A DNA stretch of 64,000 nt, from positions 1,178,001 through 1,242,000 of the forward strand of contig CAWEXD010000008.1 of the NCBI GenBank assembly GCA_963812945.1, written 5' to 3'. This document shows positions 23,553 through 30,744 of this stretch, in pieces; position 1 is the first letter of the stretch; each line of letters begins with the position of its first letter. The notes under the pieces are model-generated. The model was not told the origin of the DNA. It saw nothing but the letters and a program-made list of their open reading frames with translations, and searched no databases. Origin of the DNA: DASRDR01 sp963812945 [NCBI: uncultured Candidatus Rokubacteria bacterium] (GTDB lineage: Bacteria; Methylomirabilota; Methylomirabilia; Rokubacteriales). A program made the position numbers and the translations under genes.

Positions 23553-24470
23553 ATGTATGCGTCTGGCCATCGGGGGCACCATCGGGTCAATCGGGCCCTT
23601 CTCCTTCTGCTGGCGCTCGGGCTGGGCACGCTCTGGGCAGTGCCCGTGCCCGCGCAGAGCCCACCGGGTCGCGACCTGGTCGCCCGCGGGAAGTACGTGT
23701 TCGCGGCGACCGGCGGCTGCGGCTGTCACACCGAGAAGGACCGGGCGGTGAACAGCGGCGGGCGCAAGTACGACGGCGCGTGGGGCACCGTGTACTCGAC
23801 CAATATCACCCCGGATCGGCAGACCGGCATCGGCGGGTGGACCGACGACCAGATCATCACGGCGATCCGGCTCGGGCGGCGGCCCAACGGCGAGCGGCTG
23901 GTCCCCGTGCACCCCTATCCCGTGTTCAACGGGATGGCCGAGGAGGACCTGCGCGCCGTCGTGGCGTACCTCCGGACCCTCCCGCCGGTGAATCGCGCGA
24001 ACCAGCCGAAGAAGCTGATCCCGCTGTTCGAGAGCGTGCTGCTGCCGGCCTGGCTCACCGCCTTCGCGCCGCGCGAGACGCCGCCGCCCACCGCGCCGAC
24101 GTCGGGCCTCGCGCGCGGCGAGTATCTCGTGCGGGCCGTGGGCCACTGCGGCGAGTGCCACACTCCCCGTGGCCTGACGCAGGCGAGCGACAACACCCGG
24201 TTCCTGGGCGGGGCTCCGAAAGGCCCCGATGGGGACCCCGTTCCCAACATCACTCCGGAGAAGGACACCGGGCTCACGTGGTCCGCGGACGAGATCGCGG
24301 AGTACCTCGGGAGCGGGAACAAGCCCGACGGCGACGTGTCCGGCGGGCTCATGGACGAGGTGATTCAAGGCACCACCGGCGGCTACAAGGACCTCACCAA
24401 GGAGGACCGGCTCGCCATCGCGCGGTACTTGAAGAGCATTCCCGCCGTGCGGAACAAGGTCGCGAAGTGA
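23553..24470 (+). CDS. exported di-domain cytochrome c
   Basis: A 305-residue protein with an N-terminal signal (R-A-L-L-L-L-L-A-L-G-L-G-T-L-W-A). There are two cytochrome c domains. The first heme motif reads G-G-C56-G-C58-H59, that is C-x-C-H instead of C-x-x-C-H. The second is normal, G-H-C-G-E-C-H-T-P-R-G. Each domain has a distal Met-type region with N-I-T-P-D/E and a closing helix (A-V-V-A-Y-L-R, A-I-A-R-Y-L-K). This layout is typical of cytochrome subunits of periplasmic alcohol or sugar dehydrogenases. It is followed 71 bases later by a c'-type cytochrome, so electron transfer within the periplasm is likely. Confidence 0.88.
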   Translation: MYASGHRGHHRVNRALLLLLALGLGTLWAVPVPAQSPPGRDLVARGKYVFAATGGCGCHTEKDRAVNSGGRKYDGAWGTVYSTNITPDRQTGIGGWTDDQIITAIRLGRRPNGERLVPVHPYPVFNGMAEEDLRAVVAYLRTLPPVNRANQPKKLIPLFESVLLPAWLTAFAPRETPPPTAPTSGLARGEYLVRAVGHCGECHTPRGLTQASDNTRFLGGAPKGPDGDPVPNITPEKDTGLTWSADEIAEYLGSGNKPDGDVSGGLMDEVIQGTTGGYKDLTKEDRLAIARYLKSIPAVRNKVAK

Positions 24471-24541
24471 TGACCGTGTCCACCCCACACCGGGTCGGGA
24501 TCTCCGGGGTCCCGCTGCCGCCAACCACCAAAGGAGGCCGA

Positions 24542-25018
24542 ATGAAGCGCATCGCCGCTCGTGCCAGTGTCGTGGTCGGGAGCCTGGCCGCTCTGCTCCT
24601 GGGGATCGCGGTCAGCCAGGCCCAAATGCTGAAGGCCGGGTCGGGCGACGTCGTCGCCGACCGCCAGCGGCTCATGAAGCTGAACGGAGCGAGCGCCAAG
24701 GACCTGAGCGATAAGGTCAAGGCCGGACAGATCGAGGCCATGGCGGTCAACGCCGAGACCATCGCCATGAATGCCCAGCACATCCCGATGCTGTTCCCGA
24801 AGGGCTCGCTCACCGACAAGTCCAAGGCGAAGGCCGAGATCTGGGACAAGTGGGCGGAGTTCGAGGCCGCCGCCAAGAACATGGAGACCAAGGCCATCGA
24901 GCTGCGTGACGCGGCGCGGGCCAAGGACCAGCCGAAGGTCGAGGCCATGATGAAGGACTTCGGCCGCCAGACCTGCGGCGCCTGCCACACGCCGTTCCGC
25001 GTGCCGCCACCCCAATAG
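24542..25018 (+). CDS. cytochrome c' family protein
   Basis: A 158-residue exported four-helix-bundle cytochrome (CytC_2 type). It has a signal peptide (L-A-A-L-L-L-G-I-A-V-S-Q-A-Q). An Arg/Met-containing first helix follows (V-A-D-R-Q-R-L-M-K-L-N-G). The C-terminal heme site is C-G-A-C-H-T-P-F-R. Met in helix 1 could ligate heme as in the six-coordinate subgroup. ATG 24542 follows AAAGGAGG by six bases. Roles in this family include electron transfer and binding of NO or CO. It probably shares a transcript with the di-domain cytochrome. Confidence 0.9.
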   Translation: MKRIAARASVVVGSLAALLLGIAVSQAQMLKAGSGDVVADRQRLMKLNGASAKDLSDKVKAGQIEAMAVNAETIAMNAQHIPMLFPKGSLTDKSKAKAEIWDKWAEFEAAAKNMETKAIELRDAARAKDQPKVEAMMKDFGRQTCGACHTPFRVPPPQ

Positions 25019-25034
25019 CCGCAGCATGGTTTCC

Positions 25035-25064
25035 GGCGCGGGGGTGGATCGCCACCCCTGCGCC
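25035..25064 (+). terminator. 13-bp stem-loop after the cytochrome gene
   Basis: GGCGCGGGGGTGG and CCACCCCTGCGCC pair with one mismatch around a four-base loop, 16 bases after the stop. It directly abuts the inverted-repeat element that follows. Confidence 0.6.
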
Positions 25065-25136
25065 GGGGTCAGACTTTGACTCCCGGACAACTCTAGGAGC
25101 CGTCCGCGACTTGTCCCGAAGGCAAAGTCTGACCCC
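25065..25136. repeat. 72-bp inverted-repeat element with GGGGTCAGACTTTG ends
   Basis: Left arm GGGGTCAGACTTTG (25065-25078) and right arm CAAAGTCTGACCCC (25123-25136) are perfect 14-bp inverted repeats. A second inner pair (GGACAA/TTGTCC, 25085-25090 and 25111-25116) is nested between them. The structure resembles REP- or MITE-like palindromic elements dispersed in bacterial genomes. The right end joins a TATAAT two bases later, so the element may help supply the promoter of the next gene. I find no second full copy in this window. Confidence 0.7.
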
Positions 25137-25137
25137 G

Positions 25138-25143
25138 TATAAT
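25138..25143 (+). promoter_or_regulatory. -10 TATAAT, seven bases before ATG
   Basis: A perfect TATAAT at the edge of the inverted repeat, then seven bases and ATG 25151. A leaderless transcript is implied. Confidence 0.5.
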
Positions 25144-25150
25144 CAAGCCC

Positions 25151-26338
25151 ATGGCGGGCGCGTTCGCGGGCCTCCGGCTCCTCGATCTCTCCCGCCTCCT
25201 TCCCGGGCCCTACTGCTCGCTCCTCTTCGCCGACCTCGGCGCCGAGGTCATCAAGGTCGAGGAGCCGGGGCGGGGCGACTATGCCCGGAGGACGCCGCCC
25301 TTCTGGGGCGGGTCCGACGTCGGCGCCTACTTCCTCCTGCTCAACCGGAACAAGAAGAGCGTCTCCATCGACCTCAAGACCGAGACCGGGAAGACCATCT
25401 TCCGCCGATTGGCCGGGACGGCCGACGTGCTGCTGGAGAGCTTCCGGCCGGGCGTGATGGACCGCCTCGGCCTCGGCTGGGAGGCGCTCCGCGCCGAGAA
25501 CCCGCGGCTCGTCTACTGCGCCGTCTCGGGCTACGGCCAGGACGGACCGTACCGGAACCTCGTCGGCCACGACGTGAACTACATGGGTTACGCGGGGGCC
25601 TTGGCCGTGACCGGGCCCCGGGACGGCGCGCCGCTGACGCCCGGCGTCCAGGTCGCCGACCTGGGCGGGGGCGCGCTGATGGCGGCGTTCGCGATCGCGG
25701 CTGCGCTCCACCACCGGGGAGAGTCCGGCCAGGGGCAGTTCCTGGACGTCTCCATGACGGACGGCGTCGTGTCCTGGATGATCCCGCATCTCGCCGCGTT
25801 CTTCGCGACCGGTCACGTGCCGGAGCGCGGGCGCGAGCGCCTGAACGGCGGATGGCCCTGCTACGGCGTCTACGAGACCGCTGACGGCGGCCACGTGACG
25901 CTGGGGGCGCTCGAGCCCCAGTTCTGGGCGAACTTTTGCCGGCTCGCGGGGCGCGAGGACCTGCGGCCGCTCCAGCACGCCGAGGGCGCCGAGCGCGCTC
26001 GTGTCGAGGAGACACTCCGCGGCCTGTTCAGGGAGCGGACTCGCGGCGAGTGGGTCGAGCTCCTGCAGCAGGCCGACGTGTGCGCGGGGCCGGTGCTCTC
26101 GCTCGACGAGGTCGTCCGGGACCCGCAGCTCGTCCAGCGGGGACTCTTCACGGAAGTTGCGCACCCGAAGCTCGGGCCGGTCTCCCAGGTCGCCTTCCCG
26201 GTGCAGATGTCCGCGACCCCCGCCCGTGTCGTCGCGCCGCCGCCGGAGCTCGGCGAGCACACCGACGAGGTCCTTCGCGGGATCGGGTACGACGAGGCGG
26301 CGATCGCCGGCTTCCGCCGCGACGGCGTGATCGCGTGA
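25151..26338 (+). CDS. CaiB/BaiF CoA-transferase family, alpha-methylacyl-CoA racemase-like
   Basis: A 395-residue class III CoA-transferase. It begins L-R-L-L-D-L-S-R-L-L-P-G-P-Y-C-S. E-V-I-K-V-E-E-P-G-R-G-D and L-N-R-N-K-K-S-V form the CoA-binding face. G-H-D-V-N-Y contains the catalytic Asp in the G-H-D-x-N-Y form typical of alpha-methylacyl-CoA racemase, rather than the G-x-D form of formyl- or succinyl-CoA transferases. So racemisation of 2-methylacyl-CoA is the better guess. It shares its region with meaB (methylmalonyl-CoA mutase chaperone), which would fit branched acyl-CoA catabolism. Confidence 0.9.
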   Translation: MAGAFAGLRLLDLSRLLPGPYCSLLFADLGAEVIKVEEPGRGDYARRTPPFWGGSDVGAYFLLLNRNKKSVSIDLKTETGKTIFRRLAGTADVLLESFRPGVMDRLGLGWEALRAENPRLVYCAVSGYGQDGPYRNLVGHDVNYMGYAGALAVTGPRDGAPLTPGVQVADLGGGALMAAFAIAAALHHRGESGQGQFLDVSMTDGVVSWMIPHLAAFFATGHVPERGRERLNGGWPCYGVYETADGGHVTLGALEPQFWANFCRLAGREDLRPLQHAEGAERARVEETLRGLFRERTRGEWVELLQQADVCAGPVLSLDEVVRDPQLVQRGLFTEVAHPKLGPVSQVAFPVQMSATPARVVAPPPELGEHTDEVLRGIGYDEAAIAGFRRDGVIA

Positions 26339-26340
26339 CG

Positions 26341-26398
26341 ACACAGGCCGCCACAGGCCGCCACAGGCCGAAGGCCGTCCGATCGGGGCCGTCCGATC
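26341..26398. repeat. short tandem array including 23-bp dispersed repeat, copy 2
   Basis: Three copies of a ten-base unit (C)CACAGGCCG (26341-26370) run into the same 23-bp sequence found at 10418-10440 (here 26362-26384). GGCCGTCCGATC is then repeated at 26387-26398. It fills the gap between the CaiB stop and meaB. Confidence 0.7.
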
Positions 26399-26426
26399 AG
26401 GCCTGGCGCGGAGGGAGCGTAGCTCG

Positions 26427-27422
26427 GTGAGTACCGACCGGCAGCTCCAGACCCTGGCCGACCGGATGCTCGACGGTGACCGCCGGGCCCTGGCCCGGCT
26501 CATCACCCGGGTCGAGAACCGTGAGCCGGGGGTGCCCGAGCTCATGGGGCGGATCCACGCGCGGACGGGCCGCGCGTACACGGTCGGCGTCACCGGCCCT
26601 CCTGGCGCCGGGAAGAGCACGCTGGCGGACCGGCTCATCGCGGCCATCCGGAAGACCGGGGCCACCGTCGGCGTCGTGGCGGTCGACCCCACGAGCCCGT
26701 TCACCGGCGGCGCCGTCCTCGGGGATCGGATCCGGATGCAGGCGCACACGCTCGACCCCGGGGTCTTCATTCGCAGCATGGCCACGCGAGGGAGCCTGGG
26801 TGGCCTCGCCCGCGCCACGGCCGAGGTGCAGAAGCTCCTGGACGCGTCGGGGTTCGACTGGATCCTCGTGGAGACCGTGGGCGTCGGCCAGACCGAGCTC
26901 GACGTCATCAAGCTGGCCGACACGACCGTCGTCGTCCTGGTGCCGGAGTCGGGCGACGGTATCCAAACGATGAAGGCGGGCCTCCTCGAGGCGGCCGACC
27001 TTCTGGTCGTCAACAAGGCCGACCGCGAGGGCGCGCAGCGGCTGCTCACCGAGCTCAAGCACATGGTCCACCTCCACCGGGAGGGGCAGCAGGCGTCGCG
27101 CGATCTCGACTGGGAAGTCCCGATCCTCGCGACGGAAGCCACGAACGACGTCGGGGTGGACGAGCTGCTCGCGGCGATCGGACGGCACCGGGCCGCGCTG
27201 GAGGGAACCGGCGCCCTCGGGCGCCGGCGACAGGCGCGCCGCGCGCGCGAGCTGCGCGCCCTCATCCTGGCCGAGCTCCGCCAGGAGGTCGACCGGGCGC
27301 TGGCCGACGGCGGGGAGCTCGAGTCCGTGCTGGCCGATGTCGAGGCGGGGCGCGTCGACGCCTACGCGGCGATCCGGACGATCGCGGAGCGCCTGCGGCT
27401 CGGTTCGGCGGTGCCCCGCTGA
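26427..27422 (+). CDS. meaB: MeaB/ArgK-type GTPase, methylmalonyl-CoA mutase chaperone
   Basis: A 331-residue G3E P-loop GTPase from GTG 26427. Visible motifs are G57-P-P-G-A-G-K-S-T, V-D-P-T-S-P-F-T-G-G-A-V-L-G-D-R-I-R-M, F-I-R-S-M-A-T-R-G-S-L-G-G-L, V-E-T-V-G-V-G-Q-T-E and V-V-N-K-A-D. Their order is characteristic of MeaB. It gates adenosylcobalamin loading and protects methylmalonyl-CoA mutase. The mutase itself is not in the window. The neighbouring CaiB/AMACR gene and the EtfD-like reductase place it in odd-chain or branched acyl-CoA degradation. Confidence 0.95.
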   Translation: MSTDRQLQTLADRMLDGDRRALARLITRVENREPGVPELMGRIHARTGRAYTVGVTGPPGAGKSTLADRLIAAIRKTGATVGVVAVDPTSPFTGGAVLGDRIRMQAHTLDPGVFIRSMATRGSLGGLARATAEVQKLLDASGFDWILVETVGVGQTELDVIKLADTTVVVLVPESGDGIQTMKAGLLEAADLLVVNKADREGAQRLLTELKHMVHLHREGQQASRDLDWEVPILATEATNDVGVDELLAAIGRHRAALEGTGALGRRRQARRARELRALILAELRQEVDRALADGGELESVLADVEAGRVDAYAAIRTIAERLRLGSAVPR

Positions 27423-27445
27423 GGTCCACCGGAGGCCCGCTTGTC

Positions 27446-27475
27446 TTGACCCTCGTCGAGCCAGCGTGCTGTAAT
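27446..27475 (+). promoter_or_regulatory. leaderless promoter of the EtfD-like operon
   Basis: TTGACC (27446-27451), 18-base spacer, TGTAAT (27470-27475), then eight bases to GTG 27484. No ribosome site is visible. Confidence 0.6.
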
Positions 27476-27483
27476 TCGAGAGC

Positions 27484-29499
27484 GTGAACCCGATCGCCGC
27501 CGCGCCCTTCGCCGACGTTCCGTTCCGCGACACCTTCTGGAACGTCCCCGTCTGGGCCCAGTTCCTCCTGTATGCGCTGTCGTTCGTGGCGATCGGGGTG
27601 TTTGCCCTCGGGATGTGGCAGCGCGTGGCGCTCTGGCGGGAAGGAACGGCCGAGCGCCGCCTCGACCGCATCCCGGAGCGAGTCCGGTTCCTCATCCGCC
27701 ACGGGCTCCTCCAGGGCCGCGTCCTGACGCAGCGCTACCCCGGCGTGATGCACGCCCTCATGTTCTGGGGGTTCTGCGTCTTGTTCCTGGGGACCGTGCT
27801 CGCCACGATTGACTACGACGTCACGCTCCGCCTCCCGTTCGGGCTCGACTTCAAGCTGCTCCAGGGGCCCTTCTATCTCGGGTACGAGCTGTCGCTCGAC
27901 CTGTTCGGGCTGTTCTTCGTGGTCGGGCTCGGGCTCGCTCTCTACCGGCGGTTCGTCGTGCGCCCGGCCCGCGTCGACCCGACCGCGCACTTCGCCTGGG
28001 TGCTCGCGCTGCTCTTCGCCATCAACGTGACCGGGTTCGTGCTGGAGGCGTGCCGGCTCGCCGTCGTGAAGCCGTGGTGGGGGCCGTGGTCGCCGGTCGG
28101 CTGGGCGCTCGGCCAGGGCCTCCTGGCGCTCGGGCTGGGGGAGGGGGCGCTGCGGGGGCTCCACCTCGGGACCTGGCTCTTCCACTTCACGATCTCGTTC
28201 GCCTTCATCGCGCTCATCCCCCACTCCTACTTCGTGCACCTGATCACGACCCCGCTGAACACGTTTCTCGCGAAGCTCTCGACGCCGGGCGCCCTCAAGC
28301 CGATCCTGAACATCGAGGAGGCGGAGTCGCTGGGCGTCTCGAAGCTCGAGGAGTTCTCCTGGAAGCGGCGGCTCGACTTCGACGCCTGCACGATGTGCGG
28401 GCGCTGCCAGGACGTGTGTCCGGCCCATCTCGCTGGGACCGCGCTCAACCCGAAGCAGATCATCCTGAAGCTCCGCGGGCTCATGCACGAGGGGAATGGG
28501 CGGGCCATCCACGGCGAGACGATCGCGCCCGAGGAGCTGTGGGCGTGCACCACCTGCATGGCGTGCGTGGAGGCGTGCCCGGCCTTCATCGACATCGTGG
28601 ACACGATCGTCGATCTCCGGCGGTTCCTGTCGTTGTCGGAGGGCGCCTTGCCGGGGACCGCGGGCATGAGCCTCCAGAACATGCAGCGGGCCGGGAATCC
28701 CTGGGGGCTGGCGGCGGCGGACCGGCTCGCGTGGGCCGAGGGACTCGACGTGCCGCGGCTCGAGGAGGGCAAGGAGGTCGAGTACCTCTACTGGGTCGGG
28801 TGCTCGGCGTCCTACGACCGCCGCAACCAGAGCATCGCCCGCTCGGTGGTGAAGGTGCTGCGCGCGGCGGGGGTCTCGTTCGCCGTCATGCCGGGCGAGC
28901 GCTGCAGCGGCGACGCCGCGCGGCGGCTCGGCGAGGAGTATCTCTACCAGACGCTCGCCCAGGAGAACGTCGAGAACCTCAAGCGGTACCGCTTCCGGAC
29001 GGTGCTCGCGGCGTGCCCCCACTGCTTCAACACCATCCGGAACGAGTACCGCCAGTTCGGCGGCGACTTCGAGGTGATCCACCACTCGGTCCTCATCGCC
29101 CAGCTCGTGCGCGACGGCCGCCTCCGGCTGACGCGGCGGCGCGAGGAGCTGCTCGCGTACCACGATTCCTGTTACATCGGGCGCTACAACGAGATCTACG
29201 ACTCGCCGCGCGAGAGCCTCCGGGCGATTCCGGGGCTCGAGGTGATCGACCCGCCGCGAGCCCGGAACAAGGGACTCTGCTGCGGCGGCGGTGGCGGGCA
29301 CATGTGGATGGAGGTGCGCGGCCGGGAGCGGGTCAACGAGATCCGGGTGGCGGAGCTCCTCGGGACGAAGGCCGGCACCGTGGGCACCGCCTGCCCCTTC
29401 TGCCTCGCGATGGTGGACCTCGGGCGCAAGGTCAAGGGCGCCGAGGACACACTGCAGGTCAAGGACATCGCGGAGCTGGTCGCGGAGGCGCTGGAGTGA
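27484..29499 (+). CDS. EtfD-like membrane iron-sulfur reductase (ETF:quinone oxidoreductase type)
   Basis: A 671-residue protein. Residues 20-260 hold about six membrane segments resembling the heme b subunit of nitrate reductase (NarI-like, with H-A-L-M-F-W-G-F and H-F-T-I-S-F). Then come two [4Fe-4S] motifs (C302-T-M-C-G-R-C-Q-D-V-C-P and C355-T-T-C-M-A-C-V-E-A-C-P). Two CCG-type domains follow (Y-W-V-G-C-S, A-C-P-H-C-F-N-T and L-C599-C-G-G-G-G-G-H). This architecture is that of EtfD/FixC-independent ETF:menaquinone reductases that take electrons from acyl-CoA dehydrogenases via EtfAB into the membrane. EtfAB is not in the window. Confidence 0.92.
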   Translation: MNPIAAAPFADVPFRDTFWNVPVWAQFLLYALSFVAIGVFALGMWQRVALWREGTAERRLDRIPERVRFLIRHGLLQGRVLTQRYPGVMHALMFWGFCVLFLGTVLATIDYDVTLRLPFGLDFKLLQGPFYLGYELSLDLFGLFFVVGLGLALYRRFVVRPARVDPTAHFAWVLALLFAINVTGFVLEACRLAVVKPWWGPWSPVGWALGQGLLALGLGEGALRGLHLGTWLFHFTISFAFIALIPHSYFVHLITTPLNTFLAKLSTPGALKPILNIEEAESLGVSKLEEFSWKRRLDFDACTMCGRCQDVCPAHLAGTALNPKQIILKLRGLMHEGNGRAIHGETIAPEELWACTTCMACVEACPAFIDIVDTIVDLRRFLSLSEGALPGTAGMSLQNMQRAGNPWGLAAADRLAWAEGLDVPRLEEGKEVEYLYWVGCSASYDRRNQSIARSVVKVLRAAGVSFAVMPGERCSGDAARRLGEEYLYQTLAQENVENLKRYRFRTVLAACPHCFNTIRNEYRQFGGDFEVIHHSVLIAQLVRDGRLRLTRRREELLAYHDSCYIGRYNEIYDSPRESLRAIPGLEVIDPPRARNKGLCCGGGGGHMWMEVRGRERVNEIRVAELLGTKAGTVGTACPFCLAMVDLGRKVKGAEDTLQVKDIAELVAEALE

Positions 29500-29569
29500 C
29501 GAGGCCTGCGAGACCGGGTTGCCCGACCGGCCGTGTCCGACGCGGTGGACTGACGGCGCGGGGGCTACC

Positions 29570-30361
29570 ATGATCGACGCCGCCCGCCGCCGGGCCGGTC
29601 TTCTCCTGGGCGGCCTCACGATCGCGCTCGCGGCGGCGCCTGTCTGGGCGGCCCCGCTGACGGAGACCGGCCGCCGCGCGTACGAGGCCGCGCGCACCGC
29701 GGAGGACGGCGTCAACGCGGCCTTCGAGGAAGGGGAGAAGACGGCCGGGCGCATCAAGGCCCTCGCGCCGGAGCGCGACCCGGTGCCCGAGGCGCTCAAG
29801 CCGTTCCTGGGTGAGGGAGAGGCGGCCACCCAGGCGCTCGCCAGCTATCGCCGCCTCGCCTTGGCGAGCGCGACCGATGCGCTCCGGCTGCTCGCGGACG
29901 TCTCGAAGCTGCCGAACGCGCCCGCGCCCGACGTCGTGCGGCGGGACACGCTCGAGCAGCACGCCCTCCTCGCCGCTCACGAGGCCGCGGTCATGGCCGC
30001 GCGGGCGCGAGCGGAGACCGAGCGGCTCCGGGCGATCCTGGCCGAGGCCCGCCTGGCCACGGCCGAAGGCGGGAGCCCCGGACGCGGTTCCCGGGCACCT
30101 GCGGCGGGCCGCGGGAGCGGGGAGAGTGCTCCCGCCGAGGCGCGCGGCGGGGAGGCGATCGTCCCGAACCTGATCGGGACGCGTCTCGAGGCGGCGGTGC
30201 GAGACCTCGCGGCGGCGGGGCTCAGGCTCGGGCCGGTCACGGGCCCGCGCGAGGGTCACGTGGTCAAGCAGAACCCGGACAGCGGAACGGCCGTCGCGCG
30301 CCAGAGCGCCGTGAGCCTGACGCTCTCGGCCACGGCGGCCACGATCTCGCCGCCCCAGTGA
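29570..30361 (+). CDS. exported helical protein with C-terminal PASTA domain
   Basis: A 263-residue protein from ATG 29570 with a signal peptide (L-L-L-G-G-L-T-I-A-L-A-A-A-P-V-W-A). A long Ala/Glu/Arg helical region (about 35-165) follows, then a low-complexity Gly/Ser/Pro linker. The C-terminal PASTA domain has V-P-N-L-I-G-T-R-L-E-A-A-V-R-D-L and G-H-V-V-K-Q-N-P-D-S-G-T-A-V. PASTA domains usually sense muropeptides in kinases and penicillin-binding proteins; one attached to a periplasmic coiled coil without an enzyme is less common. It overlaps the DUF1232 gene by four bases. Confidence 0.78.
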   Translation: MIDAARRRAGLLLGGLTIALAAAPVWAAPLTETGRRAYEAARTAEDGVNAAFEEGEKTAGRIKALAPERDPVPEALKPFLGEGEAATQALASYRRLALASATDALRLLADVSKLPNAPAPDVVRRDTLEQHALLAAHEAAVMAARARAETERLRAILAEARLATAEGGSPGRGSRAPAAGRGSGESAPAEARGGEAIVPNLIGTRLEAAVRDLAAAGLRLGPVTGPREGHVVKQNPDSGTAVARQSAVSLTLSATAATISPPQ

Positions 30362-30744
30362 GCTCCGGGCCGGCGCACCCCGAGGGCGGCCTGCGCGAGC
30401 TCCTCTGGCTCGGACCGCACCTGGTGCAGCTCGTCATTCGCCTGGCCCGGGACCCGCGGGTGTCCGGACGCGCCAAGAGCGTGCTCGCCGGCGCCGCCGT
30501 CTACCTCGCGAGCCCGATCGACCTGGTGCCCGATTTCATTCCGGTGCTCGGCTATCTGGACGACGCGCTCCTCGTGGCGATCGTCCTGGACGGCCTGCTC
30601 AACCACGTCGACCGCGCGGTCCTGCTCGAGCACTGGCCCGGCGATCCACAGACCCTCGATCGCGTGTGCCGCATCGCCGGCCGGGTCGCCGGCTGGGTGC
30701 CCCGACGCTGGAAGGCGCGGGTGTTCGGAAGCGGCGTCGCATGA
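30358..30744 (+). CDS. DUF1232/YkvA family membrane protein
   Basis: A 128-residue protein from GTG 30358, overlapping the previous stop. The DUF1232 core is S-P-I-D-L-V-P-D-F-I-P-V-L-G-Y-L-D-D-A-L-L-V, preceded by A-A-V-Y-L-A. This short amphipathic/membrane motif defines the YkvA family, whose function is unknown. Its stop overlaps the next ATG (ATGA), so PASTA, DUF1232 and the synthase-like gene form one coupled operon. Confidence 0.85.
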   Translation: MSSGPAHPEGGLRELLWLGPHLVQLVIRLARDPRVSGRAKSVLAGAAVYLASPIDLVPDFIPVLGYLDDALLVAIVLDGLLNHVDRAVLLEHWPGDPQTLDRVCRIAGRVAGWVPRRWKARVFGSGVA

